From the NCBI GenBank assembly GCA_964353855.1, contig CAYGWX010000042.1, positions 1 through 21,120 of the forward strand: a stretch of 21,120 nucleotides of DNA. The letters are read 5' to 3'. The translations under genes and the position numbers were made by a program. The stretch comes from CAYGWX01 sp964353855 [NCBI: uncultured bacterium] (GTDB lineage: Bacteria > Edwardsbacteria > CAYGWX01). Shown here piece by piece: positions 1 through 6,389 of the stretch (its first letter is position 1; every line of letters starts with the position of its first letter). The notes under the pieces were generated by a model, which saw nothing but the letters and a program-made list of their open reading frames with translations, was not told the origin of the DNA and ran no database searches.

Positions 1-316
1 ATAAAAACGGAGTATATTAGCATATCACAAGAGAGGAAGCGGTGTCAACGGACTGAGCAGCGTTGCGTCCTTGGTCCCGTCATTCCGAACTCGTTTCGGA
101 ATCTCTCTTTGTCGTCATTCCCGCGAAGGCGGGAATCCAGTGTCTTTTCCCCCTTTGGAAAAGGGGGTTAGGGGGATTCGTCCGACAGGTCCGAGATGTC
201 CGACCTGTCCGATGTTTCTTTTACGTCTCAAACGTCTCCAACGTAGCGAAGCGTTCGACCGAGCGCAGCGATCCACCGTTTCAACCGTAGCGTAGCGATC
301 CAGCGCCTTTCGGTCC

Positions 317-346
317 TTGACTTCTCCCTCTGTACTGCCTTACAAT
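317..346 (+). promoter_or_regulatory. sigma70-like promoter of the CsgG/TPR gene
   Basis: TTGACT at 317-322 and TACAAT at 341-346 are separated by 18 bp, each one base off consensus. Transcription would start near 353 and give a leader of about 80 nt holding two consecutive hairpins. The gene start at 435 follows a good TAAGGAGGT ribosome-binding site. Confidence 0.55.
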
Positions 347-354
347 AGAGTAGC

Positions 355-397
355 GCCGCCATCTCTGGCGGCAGTATCGGGGGCGTCCTCGCCCCCG
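355..397 (+). other. tandem 5'-leader hairpins
   Basis: Two perfect stems sit between the promoter and the ribosome-binding site: gccgcc/ggcggc (355-360 with 367-372) and cgggggc/gcccccg (378-384 with 391-397), each with a 6-nt loop. They may be REP-like repeats or a leader structure acting on the mRNA. Neither has a T-tract, so they are not terminators. Confidence 0.5.
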
Positions 398-434
398 GCA
401 GGTTGACCATACACCTCTCTTAAGGAGGTCTCCG

Positions 435-1628
435 ATGAAATATGTCCTCATTGTCCTCTTCATCTTCCTCGCTATCCTCCCAGCCCGGTCCGAAAAGATT
501 GCGATTGCGGTGCTGGATTTGGATGCCAAGGGGGAGGGGTTGAGCCAGGGGGTCGCGGATGCCCTGACCGAGACGGTAAGATATGAGTTTGCGAAGCAGG
601 AGTCCATTGACCTGGTGGCCCGGGAGAAGATGCGCGAGCTGGCGAAGGAGAAGGCGTTTCAGTTGACGGGGTGCACAGACGTAGCGTGTGCGGTGCAGAT
701 TGGGAAGGCGTTGAACGTGCAGAAGATGGTGATGGGGTCGGTGACAAAGTTAGGCAAAAGATATGCTCTAATACTTCGCATGGTTGATGTTGAAAAAGAA
801 AATGTGGAGTGCAGTGATAAGAAAGAAGCAGGTGGCCAAGTAGATAGTTTGGATAGTTATGTGCCTGAAATAGTCGGTTGCTTATCTATTTGTGCCCAAG
901 TTCAGCGTGCACGCGAGATAGTTCTTCTGAAACAGAATAATGCAGATATTCACTTTCTTCTGGGGCGTAAGCTTAAGCGATACGCTAGTTACCTGAAGGA
1001 CGATGAGCAGAAGGAGAAATATCTTGAGGCAGGGCAGGAGTTTGTTAAGGTTATAAAACAGAAGCCTAATTTTGCAGAAGCTTATTATGAAATGGGGGAA
1101 GTGTTTATAGAACTTAAGGACGAAAGCCTTGCAGTCGGTTTATTTCGCGAAGCAATAAAGCTAAAACCAGAACTACTTGATGCACACAATGCTCTTGGCC
1201 TTCTTCTTGTAAATCAAGGAAAGTTTGATGAGGCGGAGAAAGAATATCGTGAAGTAATAAAGTTATATCCAAATGATGTGGAAGCTCACTACGGTCTTGG
1301 CAATATCTTTCGGGTGCAGGAAAAGTATGTAGATGCAGTTAAAGAGTTTCGTGAGGCGATCCGTTTGAAGCCGGATGATGCCGAATCGTATGGGGGCCTT
1401 GGAGTTACGCTTTATAAGCAAGGGAAGTACAAAGAAGCAGAACGGGCTCATCGCGAGGCCTTGAAACTAAAACCAGGTTTGTATGTTGTATACAAGATGT
1501 TAGCATTGTGCTTGGATGCACAGGGCGATAGGACTGAGGCACGGGTGTACTGGGAGAAAGCGTTAAAAGTAGAGAAGGACCCGGCCTGGGTAGGGCGCAT
1601 TTCCGAACGCCTTGAGCAGCCAGATTGA
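435..1628 (+). CDS. secreted CsgG-like / TPR repeat protein
   Basis: 397 aa. Residues 1-19 form a signal peptide (MKYVLIVLFIFLAILPARS). Residues about 21-150 resemble the CsgG/DUF2380-like fold often found in front of repeats in secreted proteins: a KIAIAVLDLDAKG strand, a conserved Cys pair in TGCTDVACAVQIGKAL, and a GSVTKLGKRYAL strand. From about 165 onward there are five or six tetratricopeptide repeats (for example AEAYYEMGEVFIELKDESLA and DAHNALGLLLVNQGKFDEA). The start is fixed by an excellent Shine-Dalgarno sequence. The likely role is a periplasmic or envelope protein-interaction scaffold; the substrate is unknown. The first 310 nt are GC-rich like the neighbours, while most of the rest is clearly AT-rich. 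The next gene lies in the same frame after a single TGA. TPR and signal peptide are confident; the CsgG relation is moderate. Confidence 0.85.
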   Translation: MKYVLIVLFIFLAILPARSEKIAIAVLDLDAKGEGLSQGVADALTETVRYEFAKQESIDLVAREKMRELAKEKAFQLTGCTDVACAVQIGKALNVQKMVMGSVTKLGKRYALILRMVDVEKENVECSDKKEAGGQVDSLDSYVPEIVGCLSICAQVQRAREIVLLKQNNADIHFLLGRKLKRYASYLKDDEQKEKYLEAGQEFVKVIKQKPNFAEAYYEMGEVFIELKDESLAVGLFREAIKLKPELLDAHNALGLLLVNQGKFDEAEKEYREVIKLYPNDVEAHYGLGNIFRVQEKYVDAVKEFREAIRLKPDDAESYGGLGVTLYKQGKYKEAERAHREALKLKPGLYVVYKMLALCLDAQGDRTEARVYWEKALKVEKDPAWVGRISERLEQPD

Positions 1629-1676
1629 CATGTATTTTGTCGTGGGGGGCAGCCGCAATCTTACTCTTATAAAGCA

Positions 1677-2327
1677 ATGGTAACGTTTATTATCCATATT
1701 ATCGAGTCGCCTAAGCCTCTTGAAATTCTTGAGGGTCGAAATGAAAAGGATACTTTGTCCTCTGCATTAGAAGGGGTAGGGGTCCATGTCAAAACATATC
1801 CTGTTGTGGATAAAGAATCATTATTAATAGCTTTCAAATTAATATCTGAATACCATAAACACGTTGAAGGAGAAAAGACTTTTCCCATTTTACATATTTC
1901 AGCTCATGGTGGTGAGAATGGCATTGAACTTACCGACAAGGAGTTTATTAATTGGGATGAGCTTGGTGATTTTCTCGTTCCTTTTAATGAAGCTACTGGG
2001 GATGTGTCGTTAATCGGTATGTCTACTTGTTACGGGTTTCATGGATCTCAAATGGCTTGGCGTTTGAAAGGGCTTCCTTTCTATGCACTTGTGGGTCCAG
2101 TCGAAAAAGTAAATTGGGATGATTCAAAAGTTGCTTTTGTAATCTTCTACCATTTAGTTGCTCGAAGGAATTGGGAAGTAGAGGATGCGGTGTTTGCAAT
2201 GAATTTAGCTGCTGGAGTGCCACGAGGAACTTTCAAAGCGAAATGGGGGGAAGAAGTTCAACTTAAATTCCATCACGAAGTCGGTGAAGCTTTAGAAAAG
2301 CGACTAGCTCAGCGTTTAGGCAAATAG
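1677..2327 (+). CDS. CHAT/caspase-like peptidase-fold protein
   Basis: 216 aa with no signal peptide, so probably cytosolic. The central part shows the two motifs of the CHAT/caspase-HetF clan: a His block ILHISAHGGENGIEL (candidate catalytic His77, in HG) and a Cys block SLIGMSTCYGFHG (candidate Cys118). A conserved-looking VGPVEKVNWDDSKVAF segment follows. In this clan the His-Cys dyad cleaves peptide bonds, often in regulated-death or anti-phage systems. Here no sensor or effector gene is adjacent except the upstream TPR protein. The start at 1677 has no convincing Shine-Dalgarno sequence, but it is the first start codon after the upstream stop, and the frame is open back to that stop with 16 intervening codons. 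The gene is AT-rich compared with the exporter region. Catalytic activity is inferred only. Confidence 0.75.
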   Translation: MVTFIIHIIESPKPLEILEGRNEKDTLSSALEGVGVHVKTYPVVDKESLLIAFKLISEYHKHVEGEKTFPILHISAHGGENGIELTDKEFINWDELGDFLVPFNEATGDVSLIGMSTCYGFHGSQMAWRLKGLPFYALVGPVEKVNWDDSKVAFVIFYHLVARRNWEVEDAVFAMNLAAGVPRGTFKAKWGEEVQLKFHHEVGEALEKRLAQRLGK

Positions 2328-2469
2328 AATAGCTTTCCCGATAAGCTTTAGCTTCGAGAACGCCCGTTTTTACACCTTTCTATAGTTCTCACTTCCGATA
2401 GTCGTTCAGGTTAAACCGATTTCAAAGACGTTCCGTGTGCCTGTTTGTCTTGAGGTCGTTTCGTAAAAG

Positions 2470-2666
2470 GCTACTACAAATTGTGGCCTGTGGGGAATTC
2501 CCAAAAATCTTCGGTTCAAAAAACAGGGGATCGGGTGGGGATGGCGTGAAGTAGTCGTGAAGTGGTCGTGAAGTAGTCGGAAACCCCTCCCGATTTTCGT
2601 AGGCCTTTCGGCCATCCCCGCTCGGGGATGGTTTTTGGTTTAGGGAGCGTAACGTATCGTTGTCGG
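2470..2666 (-). repeat. dispersed repeat family R2, copy A
   Basis: Read on the minus strand, this segment aligns with 18255-18445. Both copies contain cgacaa...gttacg...ccaaaa, then a cgggaggggtt block, then 11-bp tandem units, then ccccattttcaaacc-type sequence, ending near ccaca/ccacta...gt-rich DNA. Copy A has four 11-bp units at 2535-2578 (gtgaagtagtc, gtgaagtggtc, gtgaagtagtc and a diverged unit). Alignment was by eye and the boundaries are approximate. Confidence 0.6.
2612..2636 (+). terminator. Rho-independent terminator-like hairpin
   Basis: Stem ccatcccc (2612-2619) pairs with ggggatgg (2624-2631) across a gctc loop and is followed by TTTTT. It lies 285 nt beyond the CHAT-like gene, inside repeat R2 copy A, and could end transcripts from 435-2327. 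Confidence 0.55.
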
Positions 2667-2754
2667 CCATCGTTAGGTCTATTTAGTGGAAATTGGGCCC
2701 TTATCCGGGGTCACTTTCCCGGATGAGGGGTTATAGGGGAGAGGCTCCCCTATG

Positions 2755-2850
2755 TCCGGGGGGTGCTCAGCGAGTCTTGAGTCTTTTCCAAGGCGAGCGC
2801 CGAAGGGGGGCTTACCCCCTTAGCGGAATTGCCTCCTGGCAATTTATCGG
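2755..2850 (+). repeat. dispersed repeat family R3, copy A
   Basis: Shares with 20996-21088 (opposite strand) the ordered blocks ggggggtgctcagcgagtc, gcgagcgccgaagggggg, cccccttagcgg and a hairpin aattgcc/ggcaatt (here 2827-2833 with 2838-2844). The stem is kept in both copies while the 4-nt loop differs (tcct here, tgac on the + strand of the other). Confidence 0.65.
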
Positions 2851-2949
2851 GGGTCACTTTCTTCTGTTGTTCCCCTACACCCTACACGCTACACCCTTCC
2901 CTTGCGCCCTTCCCCCAGCACCCTACACCCTCCCTTTGCCTGCCCGTTC

Positions 2950-3182
2950 AATTAGTGTGAAGTTAGAGTTAAATTAGACTTAAATTAGTGTTAAATTAGA
3001 GTTAAATTAGACAGAACTTAGTGTGAACTTAGCGGGAACATGGCGGGAAGCCTTCGGAAGGTGTTCGCGCAGTCCCTTGATTATGCTGGGGTTATATATG
3101 ATTATAGCGGGATTTTGGTTCTCCTTAATTCATGAAGTGATTGAGTAAGCGTTTGCGAAAAAGGAGGTTAACCGCGTTAACC
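2950..3182 (+). repeat. dispersed repeat family R1, copy A (11-bp tandem units)
   Basis: Nine consecutive 11-bp units at 2950-3048 (aattagtgtga, agttagagtta, aattagactta, aattagtgtta and so on, drifting to acttagcggga and acatggcggga) lead into an imperfect hairpin around ccttcggaagg and gtgttcg. About 100 bp further is the palindrome ggttaac-cgc-gttaacc (3166-3182). The same order of parts recurs at 12149-12339. Confidence 0.75.
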
Positions 3183-3251
3183 TTTGTCCTCTGCAGCCCT
3201 CCTCTCCTTCAGGAACTTCCTCTTTCCTCTTGCTGTTTGTATGGTAGGATT

Positions 3252-4373
3252 ATGGAAAAACGGATGTTACGACGCATCATGACGCGCCTGACGCTGGTCG
3301 GGATCCTCCTCTTGGGCATCTTTGGGGCCTGGGGGGTGGTCCGGCTGAGCGCGGCGCGGAGAGGAGAAGGAATGTTATTGGGTGGAACCGTGAACGTCCC
3401 GGACTTCAAGGGAGCCACGGGCTGGCTGAACTCCCCGCCCCTGGCGATGAAGGACCTGCGGGGAAGGGTGGTACTGGTGGACTTCTGGGAGTATACCTGC
3501 GTAAACTGTCTGCGCACGCTTCCCTATGTGAAGTCCTGGCATGACAAGTACAAGGACAAGGGCCTGGTCATCGTGGGGGTGCACACCCCGGAGTTCGAGT
3601 TCGGCAAGTCCGAGGCCAACGTGAGGGAGGCGGCCCAGCAGTTGGGGATTTCTTATCCCATCGCCCTGGATTCGGACTACGCCATCTGGTCGGCCTATGC
3701 CAATTCCTACTGGCCCCGGAAGTACCTGATCGATGCCCAGGGCAAGATCCGCTACGACCACGCCGGCGAGGGAGGCTATGAGGAGTTCGAAGGGCACATC
3801 CAGGAGCTCCTCAAGGAGGCGGACCCAAGGGTCTCGCTTCCCCCGGTGGACAAGGTCGGGGATGGCATCCCTGTGGGGGCGGTGTGCTACCAGACCACTT
3901 CCGAGACCTACTGCGGGTACGAGCGCGGCACGCTGGCCAATCCCGAGGGCTATAAGCCGGGCCAGACCGTGGCCTACCGCGATCCCGGGAACCACCAGGA
4001 CGGAAAGCTTTATGCCCAGGGCCGGTGGTACAACGACGGAGAGAGCCTGCGCCACCTGGAGGCCTTGGCGAGCCCGGATGCCTACCTCGGCCTGCGCTAT
4101 CACGCCGTGGAGGTGAACCTGGTGATGAAGCCCGAGAAAAGCGTCCCGGCCAAGGTCCACGTCTCCCTGGACGGCCAGCCCGTGCCCGGGGAGTACCGCG
4201 GGAAGGACATCCGGAAGGATTCATCCGGAATGACCTTCGTGGAGGTCATCGAGCCCAGGATGTACAACCTCATCAATGGCAAAATGGGCACCCATGAATT
4301 GCGCCTGTCCACGGCCTCGGACGGGGTCGGCCTCTACGCCTTCACCTTCGGCGGGTGCGAGGAGAAGAAGTGA
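3252..4373 (+). CDS. membrane-anchored DipZ-type thioredoxin-like protein
   Basis: 373 aa from the ATG at 3252; the frame is open further upstream, but that part runs into repeat R1 and looks non-coding. An N-terminal hydrophobic anchor (TLVGILLLGIFGAWGVV) is followed by a redoxin/TlpA domain. Its active site is TCVNC (Cys83, Cys86) in the DipZ-type context EYTCVNCLRTLPY, with the later KYLIDAQGKIRYDHAGEG block. The C-terminal part (from about 190) matches the thioredoxin-like C-terminal domain seen in DipZ (GYERGTLANPEGY, YHAVEVNLVM, HELRLSTASDGVGLYAFTFG). The protein should face the periplasm and act in thiol-disulfide exchange. The CcdA/DsbD-like membrane part of full DipZ is missing, so the electron donor must be elsewhere. 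In-frame ATGs at 3264 and 3279 are alternative starts. Confidence 0.85.
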   Translation: MEKRMLRRIMTRLTLVGILLLGIFGAWGVVRLSAARRGEGMLLGGTVNVPDFKGATGWLNSPPLAMKDLRGRVVLVDFWEYTCVNCLRTLPYVKSWHDKYKDKGLVIVGVHTPEFEFGKSEANVREAAQQLGISYPIALDSDYAIWSAYANSYWPRKYLIDAQGKIRYDHAGEGGYEEFEGHIQELLKEADPRVSLPPVDKVGDGIPVGAVCYQTTSETYCGYERGTLANPEGYKPGQTVAYRDPGNHQDGKLYAQGRWYNDGESLRHLEALASPDAYLGLRYHAVEVNLVMKPEKSVPAKVHVSLDGQPVPGEYRGKDIRKDSSGMTFVEVIEPRMYNLINGKMGTHELRLSTASDGVGLYAFTFGGCEEKK

Positions 4374-4394
4374 GGGTTCCCGGTTCATTAAGAA

Positions 4395-4422
4395 GGCTCC
4401 GAGAGATCGGGGCCCTCTTTTT
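4395..4422 (+). terminator. Rho-independent terminator after the thioredoxin gene
   Basis: Eight-bp stem ggctccga/tcggggcc (one G-U pair) with a gaga loop, followed by ctcttttta. It sits 21 bp after the stop codon and just before the exporter promoter. Confidence 0.75.
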
Positions 4423-4430
4423 ATGCTCTC

Positions 4431-4460
4431 TTGACATTGGGTAGACCCCTGGCGTAAGAT
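4431..4460 (+). promoter_or_regulatory. sigma70-like promoter of the exporter operon
   Basis: A perfect TTGACA (4431-4436) is followed after 18 bp by TAAGAT (4455-4460). It lies between the preceding terminator and the GTG at 4509, consistent with one transcript for the exporter genes. No adjacent regulator gene is present. Confidence 0.55.
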
Positions 4461-4508
4461 ATACTGGATAAGAAAGCATCCTGAGCCCTTAATATCGCGG
4501 AGGGAATC

Positions 4509-5387
4509 GTGCGCAAGCCTGTCGTCATCATCGTCATCCTGGTGCTCGTCGCCTTCCTCGCCACCCTGTGGGCCGTGAGCGCTTCCCGGAAGGCCAGGGA
4601 CAAGAACCTCATCCGGGGCTCGGGGACCGTGGAGGCCACCCAGGTGGAGGTTTCCTCCAAGGTCTCGGGCCGTATCGAGGAGCTTAATGCCGAGGAGGGG
4701 GGCCGGGTGAAGAAGGGAGACCTCCTGGTCAAACTGGCCTACGACGAGCTCACGGCCAGGGGCAAGGAGCTGAACGCCGGCATCAATGCCGCCAGAGAGC
4801 AGCTGGCCCAGGCCCGGGAAAATTTAAATAACGCAAAAGTGGAACTTAAACGAGCTCAGGACCTCTACGCCCAGGGGGCCTATCCCAAGCAGCAGTTGGA
4901 TGCCCAGGAGACCCGGGTGGCCGTGCTGGAGGCCCAGGCCCGGGCCGCGCAGAAGATGGTGGAGCAGGCTTCTTCGGGGTTGGGTTCGCTGGACACCCAG
5001 ATTTCCAATTATACCCTGTATTCGCCGATGGAGGGCGTGGTCCTGACCAGAAACGCAGAGGTGGGCGAGATCGCCCTTCCGGGCATGTCGCTCCTCACCC
5101 TCGGCGACCTCTCCCGGGTCTGGATGAAGGTCTATATCACCGAACCGGACCTGGGCCGGGTGAAGCTGGGCCAGAAGGCCAGGGTCACGACCGACGCCTT
5201 TCCGGACAAGCCCCACTGGGGTGGGGTCTCCTGGATATCGGAGCAGGCGGAGTTCACGCCCAAGAACGTTCAGACCCGGGACGAACGGGCGAGGCTGGTC
5301 TATGCGGTGAAGATTGCGCTGGATAACCCGGACCAGGCGCTCAAGCCCGGCATGATGGCCGACGCCGAAATCCTCTTAGAGAAGTAA
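4509..5387 (+). CDS. HlyD/YbhG-family membrane fusion protein
   Basis: 292 aa. The GTG start is supported by CGGAGGG just upstream. One N-terminal membrane anchor (VVIIVILVLVAFLATLWAV) is followed by a lipoyl-like half (VEVSSKVSGRIEELNAEEGGRVKKGDLL). A coiled-coil hairpin covers about residues 75-165 (rich in Ala, Glu, Gln), then the second lipoyl half (YTLYSPMEGVVLTRNAEVGE) and a beta-barrel domain ending in LKPGMMADAEILLEK. It would bridge the inner-membrane transporter to an outer-membrane channel. Followed at short distance by two ATPases and two ABC-2 permeases, it matches YbhG of the E. coli ybhGFSR exporter in family and position. The exported compound cannot be read from sequence. No TolC-like gene is in the window. 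Confidence 0.9.
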   Translation: MRKPVVIIVILVLVAFLATLWAVSASRKARDKNLIRGSGTVEATQVEVSSKVSGRIEELNAEEGGRVKKGDLLVKLAYDELTARGKELNAGINAAREQLAQARENLNNAKVELKRAQDLYAQGAYPKQQLDAQETRVAVLEAQARAAQKMVEQASSGLGSLDTQISNYTLYSPMEGVVLTRNAEVGEIALPGMSLLTLGDLSRVWMKVYITEPDLGRVKLGQKARVTTDAFPDKPHWGGVSWISEQAEFTPKNVQTRDERARLVYAVKIALDNPDQALKPGMMADAEILLEK

Positions 5388-5461
5388 TTTTAGATTTTGG
5401 ATTGCGGAATGCGGAATGTTGAAGTCGATAATCCCAAATCCCAAATCCAAAATCCAAAATG
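5388..5461. repeat. CCAAAAT-type junction repeat 1
   Basis: An ttttggatt...gcggaatgcgga arm faces an aatcccaaatcc...ccaaaat arm, giving an inverted-repeat layout between the fusion-protein and ATPase genes. The right arm is read as codons for NPKSQIQNPK near the ATPase N-terminus. Confidence 0.75.
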
Positions 5462-6389
5462 TCTATCCGTCCAGGGCTTAACCAAACGCTTCCGGACGAA
5501 CATAGCCGTTGATCGCCTGGAGTTAAGCCTTTCCCCGGGCGAGATCTACGGACTGGTAGGTCCTGACGGGGCAGGAAAGACCACGACCCTCAGGCTCCTG
5601 GCCGGGCTCCTGGTTCCCGACGAGGGAACGGCCCAGGTGGACGGGTTGGATGTCCAGAAGGAGAGAGAGCAGGTCAAGACCCGAATCGGGTACGTCCCTC
5701 AAGTTTTCAGCCTCTACGGCGACCTCACGGTCAGCGAGAACCTCAGGTTCTTCGCTGACCTTTACAACGTCATAGGAGAGGCCCGCCGCGAGCGTATGGA
5801 GCGGCTCCTCGGCATCACCCGCCTGGGCAAGTTCCAGGACCGCCTGGCCCGGAACCTCTCCGGGGGGATGCAGAAGAAGCTGGCCCTGGCCACGAACCTC
5901 TTCCACACGCCCAAGGTCCTGCTCCTGGACGAGCCCACCAACGGCGTGGATCCGGTCTCCCGAAGGGAGCTCTGGGGATTCCTGCGTGAGCTCTCCGGCG
6001 AAGGCACTGCCATCCTGGTCTCCACGCCCTATATGGACGAGGCCGAGCGCTGCGACCGCGCCGGGCTTCTCTTCGAGGGCCGCCTTCTCCTTTCCGGCCC
6101 TCCCCGCGAGATGCTCAAGGAGATGCAGGGGGAGGTCGTCCTGCTCATTTCTCCTGACCAGCCCCGCGCGCGGAAACTCCTGGAGCAAAAAGGAGGACTC
6201 ACCGAGGTCTATCCCGTGGGCGAGGCCCTGCACCTCATTGCCGAGGGTGCCGAACAGGCCATGAATCGCGTCAGGTCGGTACTTGCCGGCGAGAGAATTG
6301 CCATCCAGACGATGAGGCCGATTCCCCCCACGTTCGAAGACCTGTTCATCTCTCTCATCCGTAAGCAGCAAGGGGCACAGGTTGCCTGA
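5409..6389 (+). CDS. ABC exporter ATPase 1 (YbhF N-half type)
   Basis: 326 aa from the ATG at 5409; a TTG at 5397 is the only other nearby start. About the first 17 residues are read from repeat DNA, and the ABC fold starts at LSVQGLTKRF. Motifs: Walker A GPDGAGKTT (about 51-59), signature LSGGMQKK (about 150), Walker B VLLLDEPTNGVD. The H-loop reads STPYMDEAE, with Pro where the catalytic His is expected. The GPDGAGKT form and the altered H-loop are also features of the N-terminal half of E. coli YbhF. This subunit therefore probably forms the degenerate site of an asymmetric pair with the next gene. No strong Shine-Dalgarno sequence precedes the start. It overlaps the next gene by 8 nt. Confidence 0.9.
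   Translation: MRNVEVDNPKSQIQNPKCLSVQGLTKRFRTNIAVDRLELSLSPGEIYGLVGPDGAGKTTTLRLLAGLLVPDEGTAQVDGLDVQKEREQVKTRIGYVPQVFSLYGDLTVSENLRFFADLYNVIGEARRERMERLLGITRLGKFQDRLARNLSGGMQKKLALATNLFHTPKVLLLDEPTNGVDPVSRRELWGFLRELSGEGTAILVSTPYMDEAERCDRAGLLFEGRLLLSGPPREMLKEMQGEVVLLISPDQPRARKLLEQKGGLTEVYPVGEALHLIAEGAEQAMNRVRSVLAGERIAIQTMRPIPPTFEDLFISLIRKQQGAQVA

Larger units (their letters stand above)
1..434. repeat. repeat-rich leader region
   Basis: This non-coding stretch carries several short dispersed-type repeats side by side. A hairpin of the attcccgc-gaag-gcgggaat type lies at 117-136. A related one, attccga...tcggaat, lies at 82-102. A ccccctt...aaggggg palindrome followed by ttaggggg lies at 149-175. 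Near-repeats of the form gtagcga/gagcgcagcgatcc fill 243-303. Such elements are common in intergenic DNA of many uncultured bacteria. The short open frames here follow the repeats and I do not call them genes. Confidence 0.7.
2328..3251. repeat. intergenic repeat landing zone
   Basis: About 920 bp without a convincing gene. It holds one member each of three dispersed repeat families (listed separately) packed in series, plus a T-tract hairpin at 2612-2636. Short open frames here merely follow the repeats. Confidence 0.75.

Noticed and set aside
63-295. small proteins encoded in the leader region
   Set aside because: They follow the palindromic repeats (PAKAGIQ-like reading), lack ribosome-binding sites and show no coding signature.
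1626-1628. TGA read as selenocysteine or as a sense codon
   Set aside because: No obvious SECIS-like hairpin follows, many other genes here end in TGA as normal stops, and a secreted-cytosolic fusion would be odd.
2950-3048. CRISPR-like array
   Set aside because: The 11-bp units follow one another without spacers and drift in sequence; no cas gene is near.
3077-3105. promoter TTGATT...TATGAT/GATTAT before the thioredoxin gene
   Set aside because: The spacer is 14 bp for the better -10, or the -10 is poor at 17 bp, and it lies in AT-rich repeat DNA.
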